From Cupidesulfovibrio sp000226255 (GTDB lineage Bacteria > Desulfobacterota > Desulfovibrionia > Desulfovibrionales > Desulfovibrionaceae), in contig NZ_AP036014.1 of assembly GCF_003402415.2 (NCBI RefSeq), positions 2,480,001-2,544,000 of the forward strand: 64,000 nucleotides of DNA. Reading direction: 5' to 3'. Each line of letters starts with the position of its first letter. The first letter of the stretch is position 1. This document shows, piece by piece, positions 44,902-54,726 of the stretch. The translations under genes were made by a program, and so were the position numbers. The notes under the pieces were generated by a model. That model was given only the letters and a program-made list of their open reading frames with translations, was not told where the DNA came from and did not search any database.

Positions 44902-45672
44902 ATGCTGATCCACCTGCGTACCGCCGATGCGCGCATCGCCGCACGCATGGCCGTCCCCCTGGCCGAGGTCGGGTTGCGGCTGGTCACGCCGCCCGATGCC
45001 GCGCCCGATGCCTCGCCAGACGCCGCACCCGACGCCACGCCCGACGCGCTGGTGGCGGACCTCGACCTGCTAATCCCGCCGGAAAGCGGCACGCCCCCCC
45101 GCGCTTCCAGCACCGCTCCCCTCGCGTTGCCCCCGCATTCAGTTCCGCCGGGCATTCCGGTGGTCCTGCTGCATGCCGCCACGGCCCGGCAGGAATTGCG
45201 GCGCGTGCGCGCCGCCGGACTGCCCCCATCCACCCGCCTGTTGCGCATGCCGTTCGCCGCCGGAGCGCTGGTGTCGGCCCTGCGTGCGGCGGGGCTGGCC
45301 GCCCCGCCCGGCCGGGGGCCGCTGTCCGCAGGTGTGCTGGCCCTTGGCGACATCGTGTTCGACCCTGTCACCGGGCGCGTCACCCGCGACTTTCGCCCCC
45401 TTGCCCTGCACCCGCAGGAACGGCTGCTGCTGGAACTGCTGCTCCGCCGGGCGGGCACGGTGGTGCAGCGGTCGGACATCGCCCGCTGGTGCCTGGATTA
45501 CGCAGCGACGCCGGACAGCCACGCGCCCCATGCGCCCCACGCACCCCATGCTGTTGACGTGCTGGTCTCCCGCCTGCGCCGCGCGCTGGAACGCGCCGCC
45601 CCCCCCGGCAGCAGGGGCGGCACGCGCCTGCGCACCGTGCGCGGCGTGGGCTACCGGCTTGAGACGGACTGA
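44902..45672 (+). CDS. OmpR-type winged-helix regulator with degenerate receiver region
   Basis: Predicted 256 residues. The C-terminal half is an OmpR/PhoB-type DNA-binding domain: LALHPQERLLLELLLRRAG, a DVLVSRLRRALERA recognition helix and RLRTVRGVGYRLE. The N-terminal part has receiver-like strands, but an Ala/Pro-rich DAAPDASPDAAPD insert disrupts it and no clear phosphoacceptor Asp environment is seen. No sensor kinase is adjacent. It lies 196 bases before ubiD and may regulate it; this is inference from position. Confidence 0.78.
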   Translation: MLIHLRTADARIAARMAVPLAEVGLRLVTPPDAAPDASPDAAPDATPDALVADLDLLIPPESGTPPRASSTAPLALPPHSVPPGIPVVLLHAATARQELRRVRAAGLPPSTRLLRMPFAAGALVSALRAAGLAAPPGRGPLSAGVLALGDIVFDPVTGRVTRDFRPLALHPQERLLLELLLRRAGTVVQRSDIARWCLDYAATPDSHAPHAPHAPHAVDVLVSRLRRALERAAPPGSRGGTRLRTVRGVGYRLETD

Positions 45673-45868
45673 CGCCGCGACCCGTGCCTGCCGCCATCAC
45701 CGCCCCGCGGCCCGCTTGTCACTCCGTCCATACCGGCTCCATTCCGGGCTTGCGTCGCGGGCAAGCTTGTCGCATTGTCGCATTCCCGAACCCCGCCGCG
45801 CCCCGGCCCCGGTCGCTCCGCCCGGCCCGCGCGAACCATGGCCAGCACGCCGTCATGACGAGGAACCC

Positions 45869-47749
45869 GTGACCTACCGCAATCTTTCCGCCTGCGTCGC
45901 CGACCTTGAACGCCACAAGCACCTCGTGCGCATCGACGCAGAGGTGGACGCCAACCTGGAAATCGCCGCCATCCAGCGCCGCGCCTACCGCGCGGGCGCG
46001 CCCGCCATGCTGTTCACCCGGGTGAAGGGCTGCCGCTTTCCCATGCTGGCCAACCTGTTCGGCACCATGGAGCGCACGAAATTCATCTTCCGCGACACGC
46101 TGCGCGCCGTGGAAGGCATCTTCCGTTTGAAGCTGGACCCTTTCGACGCCTTCCGCCACCCCCTGCGCTACACCGGCGTGCCGCGCGCCCTGTGGTCCAT
46201 GCTGCCGAAATCGGTGTCCGACGGGCCGGTGCTGCGCCACCGGTGCGCCATCAGCGACCTGCCGCGCCTGGTCTCGTGGCCCATGGACGGCGGCGGCTAC
46301 GTCACCCTGCCGCAGGTGTACACCGAAAGCCCCGACGCGCCCGGCCCCATGCAGTCCAACATCGGCATGTACCGCGTGCAGTTGGACGGCCCGGACTACG
46401 AGAAGGATCGCGAGGTGGGCCTGCACTACCAGATCCACCGGGGCATCGGGTTCCACCACGCCCAGGCCCTGCGCCGGGGCGAGCCGCTGAAGGTGAACGT
46501 CTTCGTGGGCGGGCCGCCCGCCATGACCCTGGCCGCCGTCATGCCCCTGCCGGAAGGCCTTGCCGAAATCCTGTTCGCCGGGGCCATGGCGGGCTTCCGC
46601 ATTCCCATGATCCGTCGTCCCGGCGGGCTGCCCATGCTGGCCGAGGCCGACTTCTGCATCAGCGGCACCATCGCCCCGTACCAGAAGCCGGAAGGCCCCT
46701 TCGGCGACCACCTGGGCTACTACAGCCTGGCGCACGACTTTCCGGTGCTGCGGGTGGACGCGGTGCACCACCGCCCGGACGCCATCTGGCCGTTCACCAC
46801 GGTGGGCCGCCCCCCGCAGGAAGACACCGTGTTCGGCGACTTCATCCACCAGCTTACGGCAGACCTGGTGCCCCAGGTGTTCGCGGGGGTGCGCGAAATC
46901 CACGCCGTGGACGCCGCCGGGGTGCACCCGCTTCTGCTGGCCATCGGCAGCGAGCGCTACGTGCCCTACGCCGGAGAACGCCAGCCGCAGGAACTGATCA
47001 CCTGCGGCATGGCCCTGCTGGGGTCCACCCAGACATCCCTTTCCAAGTACGTGCTGATCATGGCCCACGAGGACGCGCCCTCCCTGTCCACGCACGACTT
47101 CCCCGGCTTCTTCACGCACATGCTGGAGCGCACCGACTTCACCCGCGACCTGCACTTCATTACCCGCACCACCATAGACACCCTGGACTACACCGGCATC
47201 AGCCTGAACCAGGGGTCCAAGCTGGTGTGGGCGGCGGCGGGCCCGCGCAAGCGGCAACTGGCCGACAACCTGCCCGGCGACCTGCCGCTGGATGCACGGT
47301 CTGGGGACGCGCGGTCCGGGGATGGCGCAACCGCAGGCAACTTCGGCGATCCGCGCCTGTTCGGGCGGGGCGTCGTGGTGCTGCGCGGGCCCAGGCACAC
47401 GGCAAGACGCGACGAGCACGACCCGGCCATGCACGAACTGGCCGCCAGGCTGGCCCACGCGCACGGGCTGGACGGCCTGCCCCTGTTCGTGGTGGTGGAC
47501 GACCCGGCCTTCACCGCCGCCAACTGGGACAACTTCCTGTGGGTGGTCTTCACCCGGTCGGACCCGGCCACCGACATGTACGGCGCGGGCGAATTCACCC
47601 ATTGCAAGCATTGGGGATGCACCGGGCCGCTGGTCATCGACGCGCGGCTGAAGTCATTCCACGCCCCGGCTCTGGAAACCGACCCCGACGTGGAGCGCCG
47701 CGTGGACGCGCTGGCCGCGCCCGGCGGGCCGTTGCACGGCTACCTGTAG
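45869..47749 (+). CDS. UbiD-family prenylated-FMN decarboxylase
   Basis: Predicted 626 residues from a GTG start with GAGG upstream. The prFMN/metal-binding segment SNIGMYRVQL (Asn164, Arg169), GIGFHHAQAL and the catalytic-Glu segment PEGPFGDHLGYYS (Glu275) are intact. It is longer than E. coli UbiD (about 490 residues), with an extra C-terminal part, as in the long forms linked to futalosine-pathway menaquinone synthesis (MqnL-type). No mqn gene is adjacent, so that assignment is a guess. A DARSGDARSGDG insert at about residue 475 is low complexity. It needs prFMN made by a UbiX-type enzyme encoded elsewhere. Confidence 0.88.
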   Translation: MTYRNLSACVADLERHKHLVRIDAEVDANLEIAAIQRRAYRAGAPAMLFTRVKGCRFPMLANLFGTMERTKFIFRDTLRAVEGIFRLKLDPFDAFRHPLRYTGVPRALWSMLPKSVSDGPVLRHRCAISDLPRLVSWPMDGGGYVTLPQVYTESPDAPGPMQSNIGMYRVQLDGPDYEKDREVGLHYQIHRGIGFHHAQALRRGEPLKVNVFVGGPPAMTLAAVMPLPEGLAEILFAGAMAGFRIPMIRRPGGLPMLAEADFCISGTIAPYQKPEGPFGDHLGYYSLAHDFPVLRVDAVHHRPDAIWPFTTVGRPPQEDTVFGDFIHQLTADLVPQVFAGVREIHAVDAAGVHPLLLAIGSERYVPYAGERQPQELITCGMALLGSTQTSLSKYVLIMAHEDAPSLSTHDFPGFFTHMLERTDFTRDLHFITRTTIDTLDYTGISLNQGSKLVWAAAGPRKRQLADNLPGDLPLDARSGDARSGDGATAGNFGDPRLFGRGVVVLRGPRHTARRDEHDPAMHELAARLAHAHGLDGLPLFVVVDDPAFTAANWDNFLWVVFTRSDPATDMYGAGEFTHCKHWGCTGPLVIDARLKSFHAPALETDPDVERRVDALAAPGGPLHGYL

Positions 47750-47823
47750 CAAGCGCGCACGGCGCTCCTCGCCCCCGTCGGGGGCAGGAAGCTCCGTGCT
47801 CCCCACTCCATTTCGCGGCTTTC

Positions 47824-47858
47824 GCGGCGCGGCGGCCAGATCGCCGCGCCGCCCTTTT
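47824..47858 (+). terminator. Terminator after ubiD-family gene
   Basis: GCGGCGCGGCG and CGCCGCGCCGC form a perfect 11-bp stem with loop GCCAGAT, followed by CCTTTT. The rest of the gap to 48090 shows no gene. Confidence 0.8.
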
Positions 47859-48090
47859 GCGTCGGCAACCTGCTGCGAATATTTGCTTTCGCCGTTTTCC
47901 GCCGCCAGCCTGCTCCGTTCCGTCACCCCGCCGTCACCGCCATGCCATGCGCAACTGCCCTTTTCTGCTGTCCTTTTCTTGAAGTTATGCTACATTTGGT
48001 GCATTCTCGCGTGCCCGTGGCTTCGGCGTCCGTTTCATAACGCCGCCCGCACGCCACCGGAATGCCTTCGTACCGTCTACAGAGGTTGCC

Positions 48091-49602
48091 ATGCCCCATT
48101 CCGGCTCCGAGCTGCTGACCCGGCCCGCCGCCCCCGGCATCACGCCCGCCAGCGTCCGTACCCCTGCCCTTGCCGGGGCGGCGGAAGCGGACACCGACGC
48201 ATGCTCCGTTCCCCTGCGCCCCTTTGCCGTCAAGATGGCCCAGGCCGGGCTGCCGTCCGAACTGGTGGCGCTGTTCGCCTCGTATCTCGAGGAACTGGCC
48301 TGCGGGCGCACCGGGCTGATCCCCGAAGCCGACATCCTGCCCGTGGGGCGCGACGACCTGCCCGCGCTGGACGACCTGGCCCCCTACGCCGCCACCGGGC
48401 GCGCCCGCCTGCGCGAGGCGGCATGCATCAAGCTGAACGGGGGCCTTGGCACCGGCATGGGCATGACCCACGCCAAGTCGCTGCTGCCCGCCAAGGACGG
48501 GGCCACCTTTCTGGAACTCATCGTGCGCCAGGCCGAGCACCTGCGCCGCACCCACGGCGGCCCTTCACCGCTGCTGTTCATGAACAGCTTCTCCACCCAC
48601 CAGGACACCCAGCGCGCCCTGGACGTGCTGGGGCTGCACCACACCGGCAGGCCGGGCTCCTTCCTGCAGCACCGCTTTCCCAAGGTGTCACGGGCCACGC
48701 TGCGGCCCGTGGACTACCCGGCAAATCCCGATCTGGAATGGAACCCGCCCGGCCACGGCGACATCTACGCCGCGCTGGCCCTTTCCGGCCATCTCGACAG
48801 GCTGCTGGAGGCAGGCCGCCGCTATGCGCTCATCTCCAACGCCGACAACCTGGGCGCCACGCTCGACCCGGCCATCCTCGGCTACCTCATGGAAGAGAAC
48901 ATCCCCTTCCTGATGGAGTGCGCGCCGCGCACCGCGTCCGACCGCAAGGGGGGGCACCTGGCCCGCTCGCGCGACGGGGGACTGGTGCTGCGCGAACTGG
49001 CCCAGTGCCCCGACGAAGACCTGCCCCGCTTCCAGGACATCGTGCGCTACGGGCTGTTCAACACCAACAACATCTGGCTGGACCTGCGCGCGCTGCGCCG
49101 TCAGATCGACGAACACGGCCTGCTGCGCCTGCCCATGATCCGCAACCCCAAGACCGTAAACCCCCGCGACCCGGAATCGGAAAAGGTCTGGCAGGTGGAA
49201 ACGGCCATGGGCGCGGCCATCGGCCTGTTCCCCCAGGCGCGGGCCATCGTCACCCGGCGCGAACGCTTTCTGCCGGTGAAGCGGTGCAGCGACCTGCTGG
49301 TGCTGTGGTCCGACCGCACCCTGCTGGAGCCCGACGGCCGCGTGCGCCCCAACCCCGACTGCACCACCGACAACGCGCTGGTGGAACTGGACGGCGCGCA
49401 CTACGGCACGTGGGACCGGCTGATGGCCCGCTTTCCCCACGGCGCGCCATCGCTGCTGCACTGCGCCGCGCTGACCGTGCACGGAGACGTGCTGTTCGGG
49501 CGCGACGTGACCGCGCGCGGCCGGGTGGTGGTGCGCAACCCCTCGTGCATGCAGGCCATGGTGCCGCACGGCACGGTGCTGGAAGGCGAGGTGAACCTGT
49601 AG
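48091..49602 (+). CDS. UTP-glucose-1-phosphate uridylyltransferase (UDPGP family)
   Basis: Predicted 503 residues. The nucleotide-binding motif KLNGGLGTGMGMTHAKSLL (Lys114) is the hallmark of the eukaryote-type UDPGP family, distinct from bacterial GalU. Further family segments are LFMNSFSTHQDT, PPGHGDIYAAL and SNADNLGATLDP. It makes UDP-glucose for polysaccharide and lipopolysaccharide synthesis. A ~45-residue N-terminal extension precedes the fold. Confidence 0.9.
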   Translation: MPHSGSELLTRPAAPGITPASVRTPALAGAAEADTDACSVPLRPFAVKMAQAGLPSELVALFASYLEELACGRTGLIPEADILPVGRDDLPALDDLAPYAATGRARLREAACIKLNGGLGTGMGMTHAKSLLPAKDGATFLELIVRQAEHLRRTHGGPSPLLFMNSFSTHQDTQRALDVLGLHHTGRPGSFLQHRFPKVSRATLRPVDYPANPDLEWNPPGHGDIYAALALSGHLDRLLEAGRRYALISNADNLGATLDPAILGYLMEENIPFLMECAPRTASDRKGGHLARSRDGGLVLRELAQCPDEDLPRFQDIVRYGLFNTNNIWLDLRALRRQIDEHGLLRLPMIRNPKTVNPRDPESEKVWQVETAMGAAIGLFPQARAIVTRRERFLPVKRCSDLLVLWSDRTLLEPDGRVRPNPDCTTDNALVELDGAHYGTWDRLMARFPHGAPSLLHCAALTVHGDVLFGRDVTARGRVVVRNPSCMQAMVPHGTVLEGEVNL

Positions 49603-49939
49603 CCGCGCAGCTGAACGCGGCCACCTGCATCCACGGCGGCAACCACTTGCTCTCCCGCGCCCAGGCGCATGCACCCGGCCCCGCCACCCATGCGTAACCA
49701 CGCGCGGCCATTTCTAGATTTTTTCTTGAGCTTTTCTTCCGTCTGACCTAACGTGCCCGTGAGACCGGTGTGTCTGGGGCATGCTTGAGGGCATGCGTGC
49801 GCCACTGCCACGGGGCGCGCATGCAGGCCATGCAGCCCGGCCCGCCGGAACGGGGACGCCCCGCCACGGCCCGTGCGCCGTGTGCCGCCGTCCACCGCCA
49901 TGCAGGACGACAGCCGCACCCCGAGCAGGGAGGGCGAAC
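49603..49939 (+). other. Gene-free gap before hypothetical gene
   Basis: The 337-base gap has an AT-rich patch at 49710-49740 (ATTTCTAGATTTTTTC, TTGAGC) that may hold a promoter for the next gene. No reading frame of its own is convincing. Confidence 0.5.
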
Positions 49940-50362
49940 ATGCCTCAGGTTGCCGCCAGGATATCGTCGGAGCAGGAACGCTGGCTCAAGGACTACTTCC
50001 GCACCAAGAGCGCCGGGGCGGAATTCATCCTGCCGTGGGCCGTGGACACCTTCTTCCGCGCCATTTCCTCCATCAAGAGCATCTTTTCGGGGCCCGAACT
50101 CAAGACCATCATCGAGGCCCACAAGGACCTGCGCCTGCTGCCCGACCACACGCGGCTGTCCTACCTGCTGCTGCGGGTCATGGACGCCTGCGACGTGGGC
50201 ATGGTGCACACCAAGCACGGGGCCAGCAAGGCCAGCCTGGAGGCCAAGCTGAAACGGCTGGACGACACGCAGGCCACCGCGCTGATGGTCTGGGCCGCCG
50301 CCTACTGGGTAAGCCGCAACTGCACCGCCGACAGCCTGGACGAATACATCAAGGAATACTGA
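49940..50362 (+). CDS. Conserved-looking hypothetical protein, helical
   Basis: Predicted 140 residues starting MPQVAARISSEQERWLKDYF, with GGGAGGGC before the ATG. Helices predominate, without a signal peptide or membrane segment. It has a Lys-rich middle (KHGASKASLEAKLKRLDD) and ends LDEYIKEY. Codon use matches the neighbours, so it is likely a real cytoplasmic protein. I do not recognise the family. Confidence 0.75.
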   Translation: MPQVAARISSEQERWLKDYFRTKSAGAEFILPWAVDTFFRAISSIKSIFSGPELKTIIEAHKDLRLLPDHTRLSYLLLRVMDACDVGMVHTKHGASKASLEAKLKRLDDTQATALMVWAAAYWVSRNCTADSLDEYIKEY

Positions 50363-50425
50363 GCCGGTTTGGCCCGCCGCCGCTTCCCGCGCATGCAAGG
50401 GGACGGGCGCGGGCCGCAACGAACG

Positions 50426-50464
50426 GCAAGGGGCGCCGGATCGTCATGATCCGGCGCCCCTTGC
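50426..50464. terminator. Bidirectional hairpin between hypothetical gene and copA
   Basis: Two exact 17-base arms (GCAAGGGGCGCCGGATC and its complement) flank loop GTCAT. The flanks are not T-rich, but the position between two converging genes fits a terminator. Confidence 0.65.
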
Positions 50465-50533
50465 GTTTCCCCCATGGGTCCGCCCCCCGCCAGGCCAGCG
50501 CGTGCGGCGGAAGGCAGGCGGACGTGACCTGGA

Positions 50534-53275
50534 TCAGGCCTGCCTGGCCTGTTCGCCCTCCGGCCCGCCCGACGGCGTGAAAAACCGCAGCCGCAACGCG
50601 TTGCCGACCACCGAAACCGACGACAGGGCCATGGCCCCGCCTGCGAGCATGGGCGACAGGGTGGGCCCGCCAAAGGCGTGCAGCACCCCGGCCGCCACCG
50701 GTATGCCCAGCACGTTGTAGCCGAAGGCCCAGAACAGGTTCTGGCGGATGTTGCGCACCGTGGCGCGGCTGAGGGCAAGCGCCGTGAGCACCCCGTCCAG
50801 CCCGCCGCGCAGCAGCACGATGTCGCCCGCCTCCACCGCCACGTCGATGCCGGTGCCCATGGCGATGCCCACATGGGCGCGCGCAAGGGCCGGGGCGTCG
50901 TTGATGCCGTCGCCCACCATGCCCACCACGAGCCCTTCGGCCTGCAACGCGCTGACGGCCTGCTCCTTCTGGTCGGGCAGCACTTCGGCGCGCACGTCCT
51001 CGATGCCCGCCTGCCGGGCAACGGCAAGGGCGGTGCGGCGGTTGTCGCCGGTCAGCATCACCACGCGCACGCCCATGGCGCGCAGGCGGCGCACCACCTC
51101 GGGCGCTTCCGGCTTCAGCGGGTCGGCCACGCCCAGCAGGGCGCCCATGCGGCCGTCCACGGCCATGTACAGCGGGGTGCGGCCCTGCTCGGCCAGCGCG
51201 TTTGCGCGGGCGGTGACGCTGGCCGCATCGTGCCCGGCCACGCCTTCCGCCGCCATGAACGCCGCATTCCCGATGGCCACGAAAAACCGCGAGCCGTCAT
51301 CCGCCATCACCCGGCCGCGCACGCCCTTGCCGGGCACGGCCAGAAAGTCCTCCACCGGCCATGGGGCCAGGCCGCGCTCCGTGGCCCCGGCGGCCACGGC
51401 CTCGGCCAGGGGATGCTCGGAAAGGGCCTCCAGCGAGGCGGCAAGTCGCACCAGCGTGGCCTCGTCAGGGACGGCCGACGCAACGCCGTCCTCCACTCCC
51501 GCCGTCACCACGTCGGCCAGCAGCACAACATCCGTCAGACTCGGGCTGCCCACGGTGAGCGTGCCGGTCTTGTCGAACACCAGCGCGGTCAACCTTCCGG
51601 CCTGCTCCAGCGCCTCGCCGCTCTTGATCAGCACGCCCAGTTGCGCGCCGCGCCCTGTCCCCACCATGATGGACGTGGGCGTGGCCAAGCCCATGGCGCA
51701 CGGGCAGGCGATGACCATCACCGCCACGAAGATGCGCAGGGCGAAGGTGAATTCCGATCCGGCGGCATACCACGCCACCCCGGCCAGCACGGCCAGCGCC
51801 ATCACCGCCGGGACGAACCACAGGCTCACCCGGTCCGCCAGGTTGGCGATGGGGGCCTTGGAGCCCTGGGCGTCCTGCACCAGCCGGATGATGCGCGCGA
51901 GCACGGTGTCCGCGCCCACCCGTTCCGCCCGCATGACGAACGAGCCGTGCCGGTTGATGGTGCCGCCCGCCACCGGGTCGCCGGGATTCTTGGTCACCGG
52001 CAGGCTTTCGCCGGTCAGCATGGCCTCGTCCACGCTGCTGCTGCCCTCCTCCACCACGCCGTCCACGGCAATGCGCGCGCCGGGCCTCACCAGCAGCCGG
52101 TCGCCGGCGTGCACGGAGGCCACGGGCACCTCGTGCGCCTCGCCGTCCTCCATGCGCAGCGCGGTGTCCGGCGCAAGCTCCATCAGGGCCTTGATGGCCT
52201 CTGACGTGCGGGTGCGCGAGCGCAGTTCAAAGTACTTGCCCAGCGACACCAGCGCGATGAGCACCGCCGCCGACTCGTAGTACAGGTCCATGACCCGCCG
52301 GGCCACTTCCACCCCAAGGCCTATCTCCACGGTGTTCCACAGGCTGTAGGCAAAGGCCGCGCCCGTGCCCACGGCCACCAGCGAATCCATGTTGGGGGCG
52401 CGGCGGGCCAGGTTGCCGAAGCCGATGCGGTAGAAGTCGCGCCCGAACCACAGCACCGGCAGGGTCAGGAAGAGCTGCGCCAGCGCGAAGGCCAGCGGTT
52501 GGTGGTGCGGGTCGAGCCAGGCGGGCAGGGGCAGACCCGCCATGTGCCCCATGGAGAGCACCAGCAGCGGGATGGTGAAGGCGAATTCGCGCGCCAGCTT
52601 GCCGCGCATCCGGGAAAGGCGCGCGGCGGCTTCCTCGCGCTGGGCTTCCCACAGGGCCGTGCCGGAATCCTGCCGGGGCAGGATGCGTTCCGCCGAAAAG
52701 CCCAATTCCGCGATGCGCGCGGGAACGGCGGCGGCAAGGGCCTGCGCAGCGTCCGGCCCAAGGCCGGGGGCGGGGGTGACCTGCGCCGTTTCCGTGGCCA
52801 GGCTGACGGTGACGGCGGCCACGCCCTCCATCTGGCCCACGGCGCGCTCGATGCGCGCCGAGCAGGCGGCGCAGTGCATGCCGCGCACGGCGTAGCGCAG
52901 CACGCCGTCGTCGGGGTCCGCTGCCGACGCGGGGTCGGGCAGCACGGCCTCGAAACCCAGGTCCTTCACCCGTTCGGCTATGTCGTCCAGATGCAGGGCG
53001 GCCGGGTTCCACGCCACGTCCATGGTTTCGGTGGCCAGGTTCACGCTGATGCGCGACACCCCGTCCATCTGCCCCACCATGCGTTCTATGCGGCCCGCGC
53101 ACACCGCGCAGGTCATGCCCCGCACCGGCAGCACCAGCCGGGACAGATCGGGGGCCACGCCGCTCCCCGGATCGGAGCCCGGACCGGATGATGGCCCGGA
53201 TGATGAGCCGGACGCCGGGGCCGGAGCTGTGGCGGCGAGGGAAGAGGATGCGGAAGAAGCATCGGGCGTGGTCAT
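50534..53275 (-). CDS. copA: Copper-exporting P1B-type ATPase CopA
   Basis: Predicted 913 residues. Two N-terminal heavy-metal domains carry GMTCAVCAGR and GMHCAACSAR. The membrane core has the ion-binding CPC in VIACPCAMGLATP, the phosphorylation site FDKTGTLTVG and the ATP-domain HP motif SEHPLAEAV. It pumps Cu(I) out of the cytoplasm. The start at 53275 precedes a ~55-residue Ala/Ser/Gly-rich leader; an in-frame extension to 53359 exists. copZ is divergent and shares the promoter gap. Confidence 0.96.
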   Translation of the reverse strand: MTTPDASSASSSLAATAPAPASGSSSGPSSGPGSDPGSGVAPDLSRLVLPVRGMTCAVCAGRIERMVGQMDGVSRISVNLATETMDVAWNPAALHLDDIAERVKDLGFEAVLPDPASAADPDDGVLRYAVRGMHCAACSARIERAVGQMEGVAAVTVSLATETAQVTPAPGLGPDAAQALAAAVPARIAELGFSAERILPRQDSGTALWEAQREEAAARLSRMRGKLAREFAFTIPLLVLSMGHMAGLPLPAWLDPHHQPLAFALAQLFLTLPVLWFGRDFYRIGFGNLARRAPNMDSLVAVGTGAAFAYSLWNTVEIGLGVEVARRVMDLYYESAAVLIALVSLGKYFELRSRTRTSEAIKALMELAPDTALRMEDGEAHEVPVASVHAGDRLLVRPGARIAVDGVVEEGSSSVDEAMLTGESLPVTKNPGDPVAGGTINRHGSFVMRAERVGADTVLARIIRLVQDAQGSKAPIANLADRVSLWFVPAVMALAVLAGVAWYAAGSEFTFALRIFVAVMVIACPCAMGLATPTSIMVGTGRGAQLGVLIKSGEALEQAGRLTALVFDKTGTLTVGSPSLTDVVLLADVVTAGVEDGVASAVPDEATLVRLAASLEALSEHPLAEAVAAGATERGLAPWPVEDFLAVPGKGVRGRVMADDGSRFFVAIGNAAFMAAEGVAGHDAASVTARANALAEQGRTPLYMAVDGRMGALLGVADPLKPEAPEVVRRLRAMGVRVVMLTGDNRRTALAVARQAGIEDVRAEVLPDQKEQAVSALQAEGLVVGMVGDGINDAPALARAHVGIAMGTGIDVAVEAGDIVLLRGGLDGVLTALALSRATVRNIRQNLFWAFGYNVLGIPVAAGVLHAFGGPTLSPMLAGGAMALSSVSVVGNALRLRFFTPSGGPEGEQARQA

Positions 53276-53475
53276 GTGGGCTCCCGGATCGGCGCATGGC
53301 GGCAAAGCGGCGCGCGCTGGCCGAAACGACGGCTCCGAACTGCGGCGGCGTGTTGCCAAACCGCCCCCCGGAGCCTATGTTTTTGAAAGGCGTTCTCACT
53401 CAAGTAATCCCGCGCCCACCGCAAGGCAAGGGTGCGTGCGCCACATCACCACCAGCACCCGCAAGGAGCCTGACC

Positions 53476-53673
53476 ATGCCCAGCGTTACCGTGAAGGGAA
53501 TGTCCTGCAATCACTGCAAGATGTCCGTGACCAAGGCCGTTGCCGGGGTTTCCGGCGTGAAGGACGTGGACGTCAGCCTGGAAAAGGGCGAGGCCGTCTG
53601 GACCGAATCGGCCCCCGTGGACGTGGAAGCCGTGAAGGCCGCCATCCGCAAGGCCGGGTTCGACACGGAATAG
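53476..53673 (+). CDS. copZ: Copper chaperone CopZ
   Basis: Predicted 65 residues. A single heavy-metal domain has the metal site GMSCNHCKMSV and the ferredoxin-like fold SVTKAVAGVSGVKDVDVSLE. It carries Cu(I) to CopA. AAGGAG precedes ATG 53476. The 200-base gap to copA holds both promoters; no clear CueR site was seen. Confidence 0.95.
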   Translation: MPSVTVKGMSCNHCKMSVTKAVAGVSGVKDVDVSLEKGEAVWTESAPVDVEAVKAAIRKAGFDTE

Positions 53674-53721
53674 CGCCTTCCGGGCTGTCGCCATGCGGCG
53701 CCCCCACCAAGCTCCACGCAA

Positions 53722-53758
53722 CGAAAAAGCGGGGCGGCCATGCCGTCCCGCTTTTTCG
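53722..53758. terminator. Bidirectional terminator after copZ
   Basis: CGAAAAAGCGGGGCGGC pairs with its complement over 17 bases with one G-U pair and loop CAT. A5 and T5 inside the stem make it work in both directions, for copZ and the AMIN gene. Confidence 0.88.
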
Positions 53759-53841
53759 CGTTTTCGATTTTCCCGCAAGGACGCCACGGACCCGCGGGCA
53801 GTTTCGCCCGCCAGTGTCCGCAACCGCGCCCCGTGCGGTCC

Positions 53842-54711
53842 CTACTGCACGCGGACCTCTATGCCCTTGTCGCCGCTCTTCACCACTTCATGCTTGGTGG
53901 GCGCGGCCTTCAGGTCGAGCACGATGCGGGTGTTCTCGCCATAGCGGCCCACGCGCACCTTTTCGATGACCCGGTTGGAAGGCACGGCGGGCGCGGTCAC
54001 CGACCAGGCTCCCGTCAGGTCCAGGGCCAGGCGGTCGGGGTTGGGCAGCACGATGTACTTGTACTGGATGGGCGCATCGCCCTGCAGATGCAGGATGGCC
54101 GTGCTGCCCGAAAATTTGATGGTGGCCGAAGTGATGGCGTGGTCGCCCTTGGCCGTCTGCGGCGTTGCGGCGGGGGCGGGGGCGGGGGCCTTGGCCGGGG
54201 CCGGAGCCGGGGCGGCCTTTTCCGCCTTGGCCGTGGGGGCGGGGGCGACCTTTTCTGCCTGTTTGGCGGGCGCTGGCGCGGCCTTTTCGGTTCCCTTGGC
54301 AGGTTCCTTCTTCTTGGCTTCCAGCGGCGTGGCAAGGTCCGCGCCCGACTTGGACGCCATGCGGCCAAGGGCCGTGCGCGGTTCACCCGGCGCGGCCTGG
54401 CCCGCGGGGGCCGTGGCGACGCCAGCCGGTTCCCCCTCGCCGGGCGAAACCATGCCCGCGGGGGTTTCGGTCATGGCGCTGCCGGGCTGGCCCGCCGGGG
54501 CGGAGGGAGCCTGTCCGGGAGCCAGGGCGCCCTGCCCGCCCTGCTCGAAGTAGGGCATGCCCGGCTGCCCCGGCGTCTGCATGGGGGCCTGCACGGAGGG
54601 GCCTTCCACAGGCGCGGGCTTGTCGTCACCGGAGCTGAAGTGGTTGAGCACGATGAGCGCCATGGCGAACAGCACGACGGTGGGGATCAGCATGGCGATG
54701 GTTCTGTTCAT
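53842..54711 (-). CDS. AMIN-domain envelope protein
   Basis: Predicted 289 residues. A single N-terminal membrane helix (IAMLIPTVVLFAMALIVL) anchors it. A Pro/Ala/Lys-rich linker spans about residues 30-190. The C-terminal ~95 residues form an AMIN-type beta domain (ATIKFSGSTAILHLQGD, RLALDLTGAW, GENTRIVLDLKA), which localises proteins to the cell wall or to secretin complexes. It lies 15 bases after the TPR gene and probably works with it. Confidence 0.85.
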   Translation of the reverse strand: MNRTIAMLIPTVVLFAMALIVLNHFSSGDDKPAPVEGPSVQAPMQTPGQPGMPYFEQGGQGALAPGQAPSAPAGQPGSAMTETPAGMVSPGEGEPAGVATAPAGQAAPGEPRTALGRMASKSGADLATPLEAKKKEPAKGTEKAAPAPAKQAEKVAPAPTAKAEKAAPAPAPAKAPAPAPAATPQTAKGDHAITSATIKFSGSTAILHLQGDAPIQYKYIVLPNPDRLALDLTGAWSVTAPAVPSNRVIEKVRVGRYGENTRIVLDLKAAPTKHEVVKSGDKGIEVRVQ

Positions 54712-54726
54712 CTCGCGAAAGTCTCC

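Noticed and set aside
44788..45672. Longer start for the OmpR-type regulator at 44788
   Set aside because: It overlaps the rubrerythrin terminator and adds a non-protein-like extension; ATG 44902 opens the receiver-like strand.
53276..53475. CueR-type operator between copA and copZ
   Set aside because: No dyad with the expected spacing was found; only a weak TTGAAA is present.
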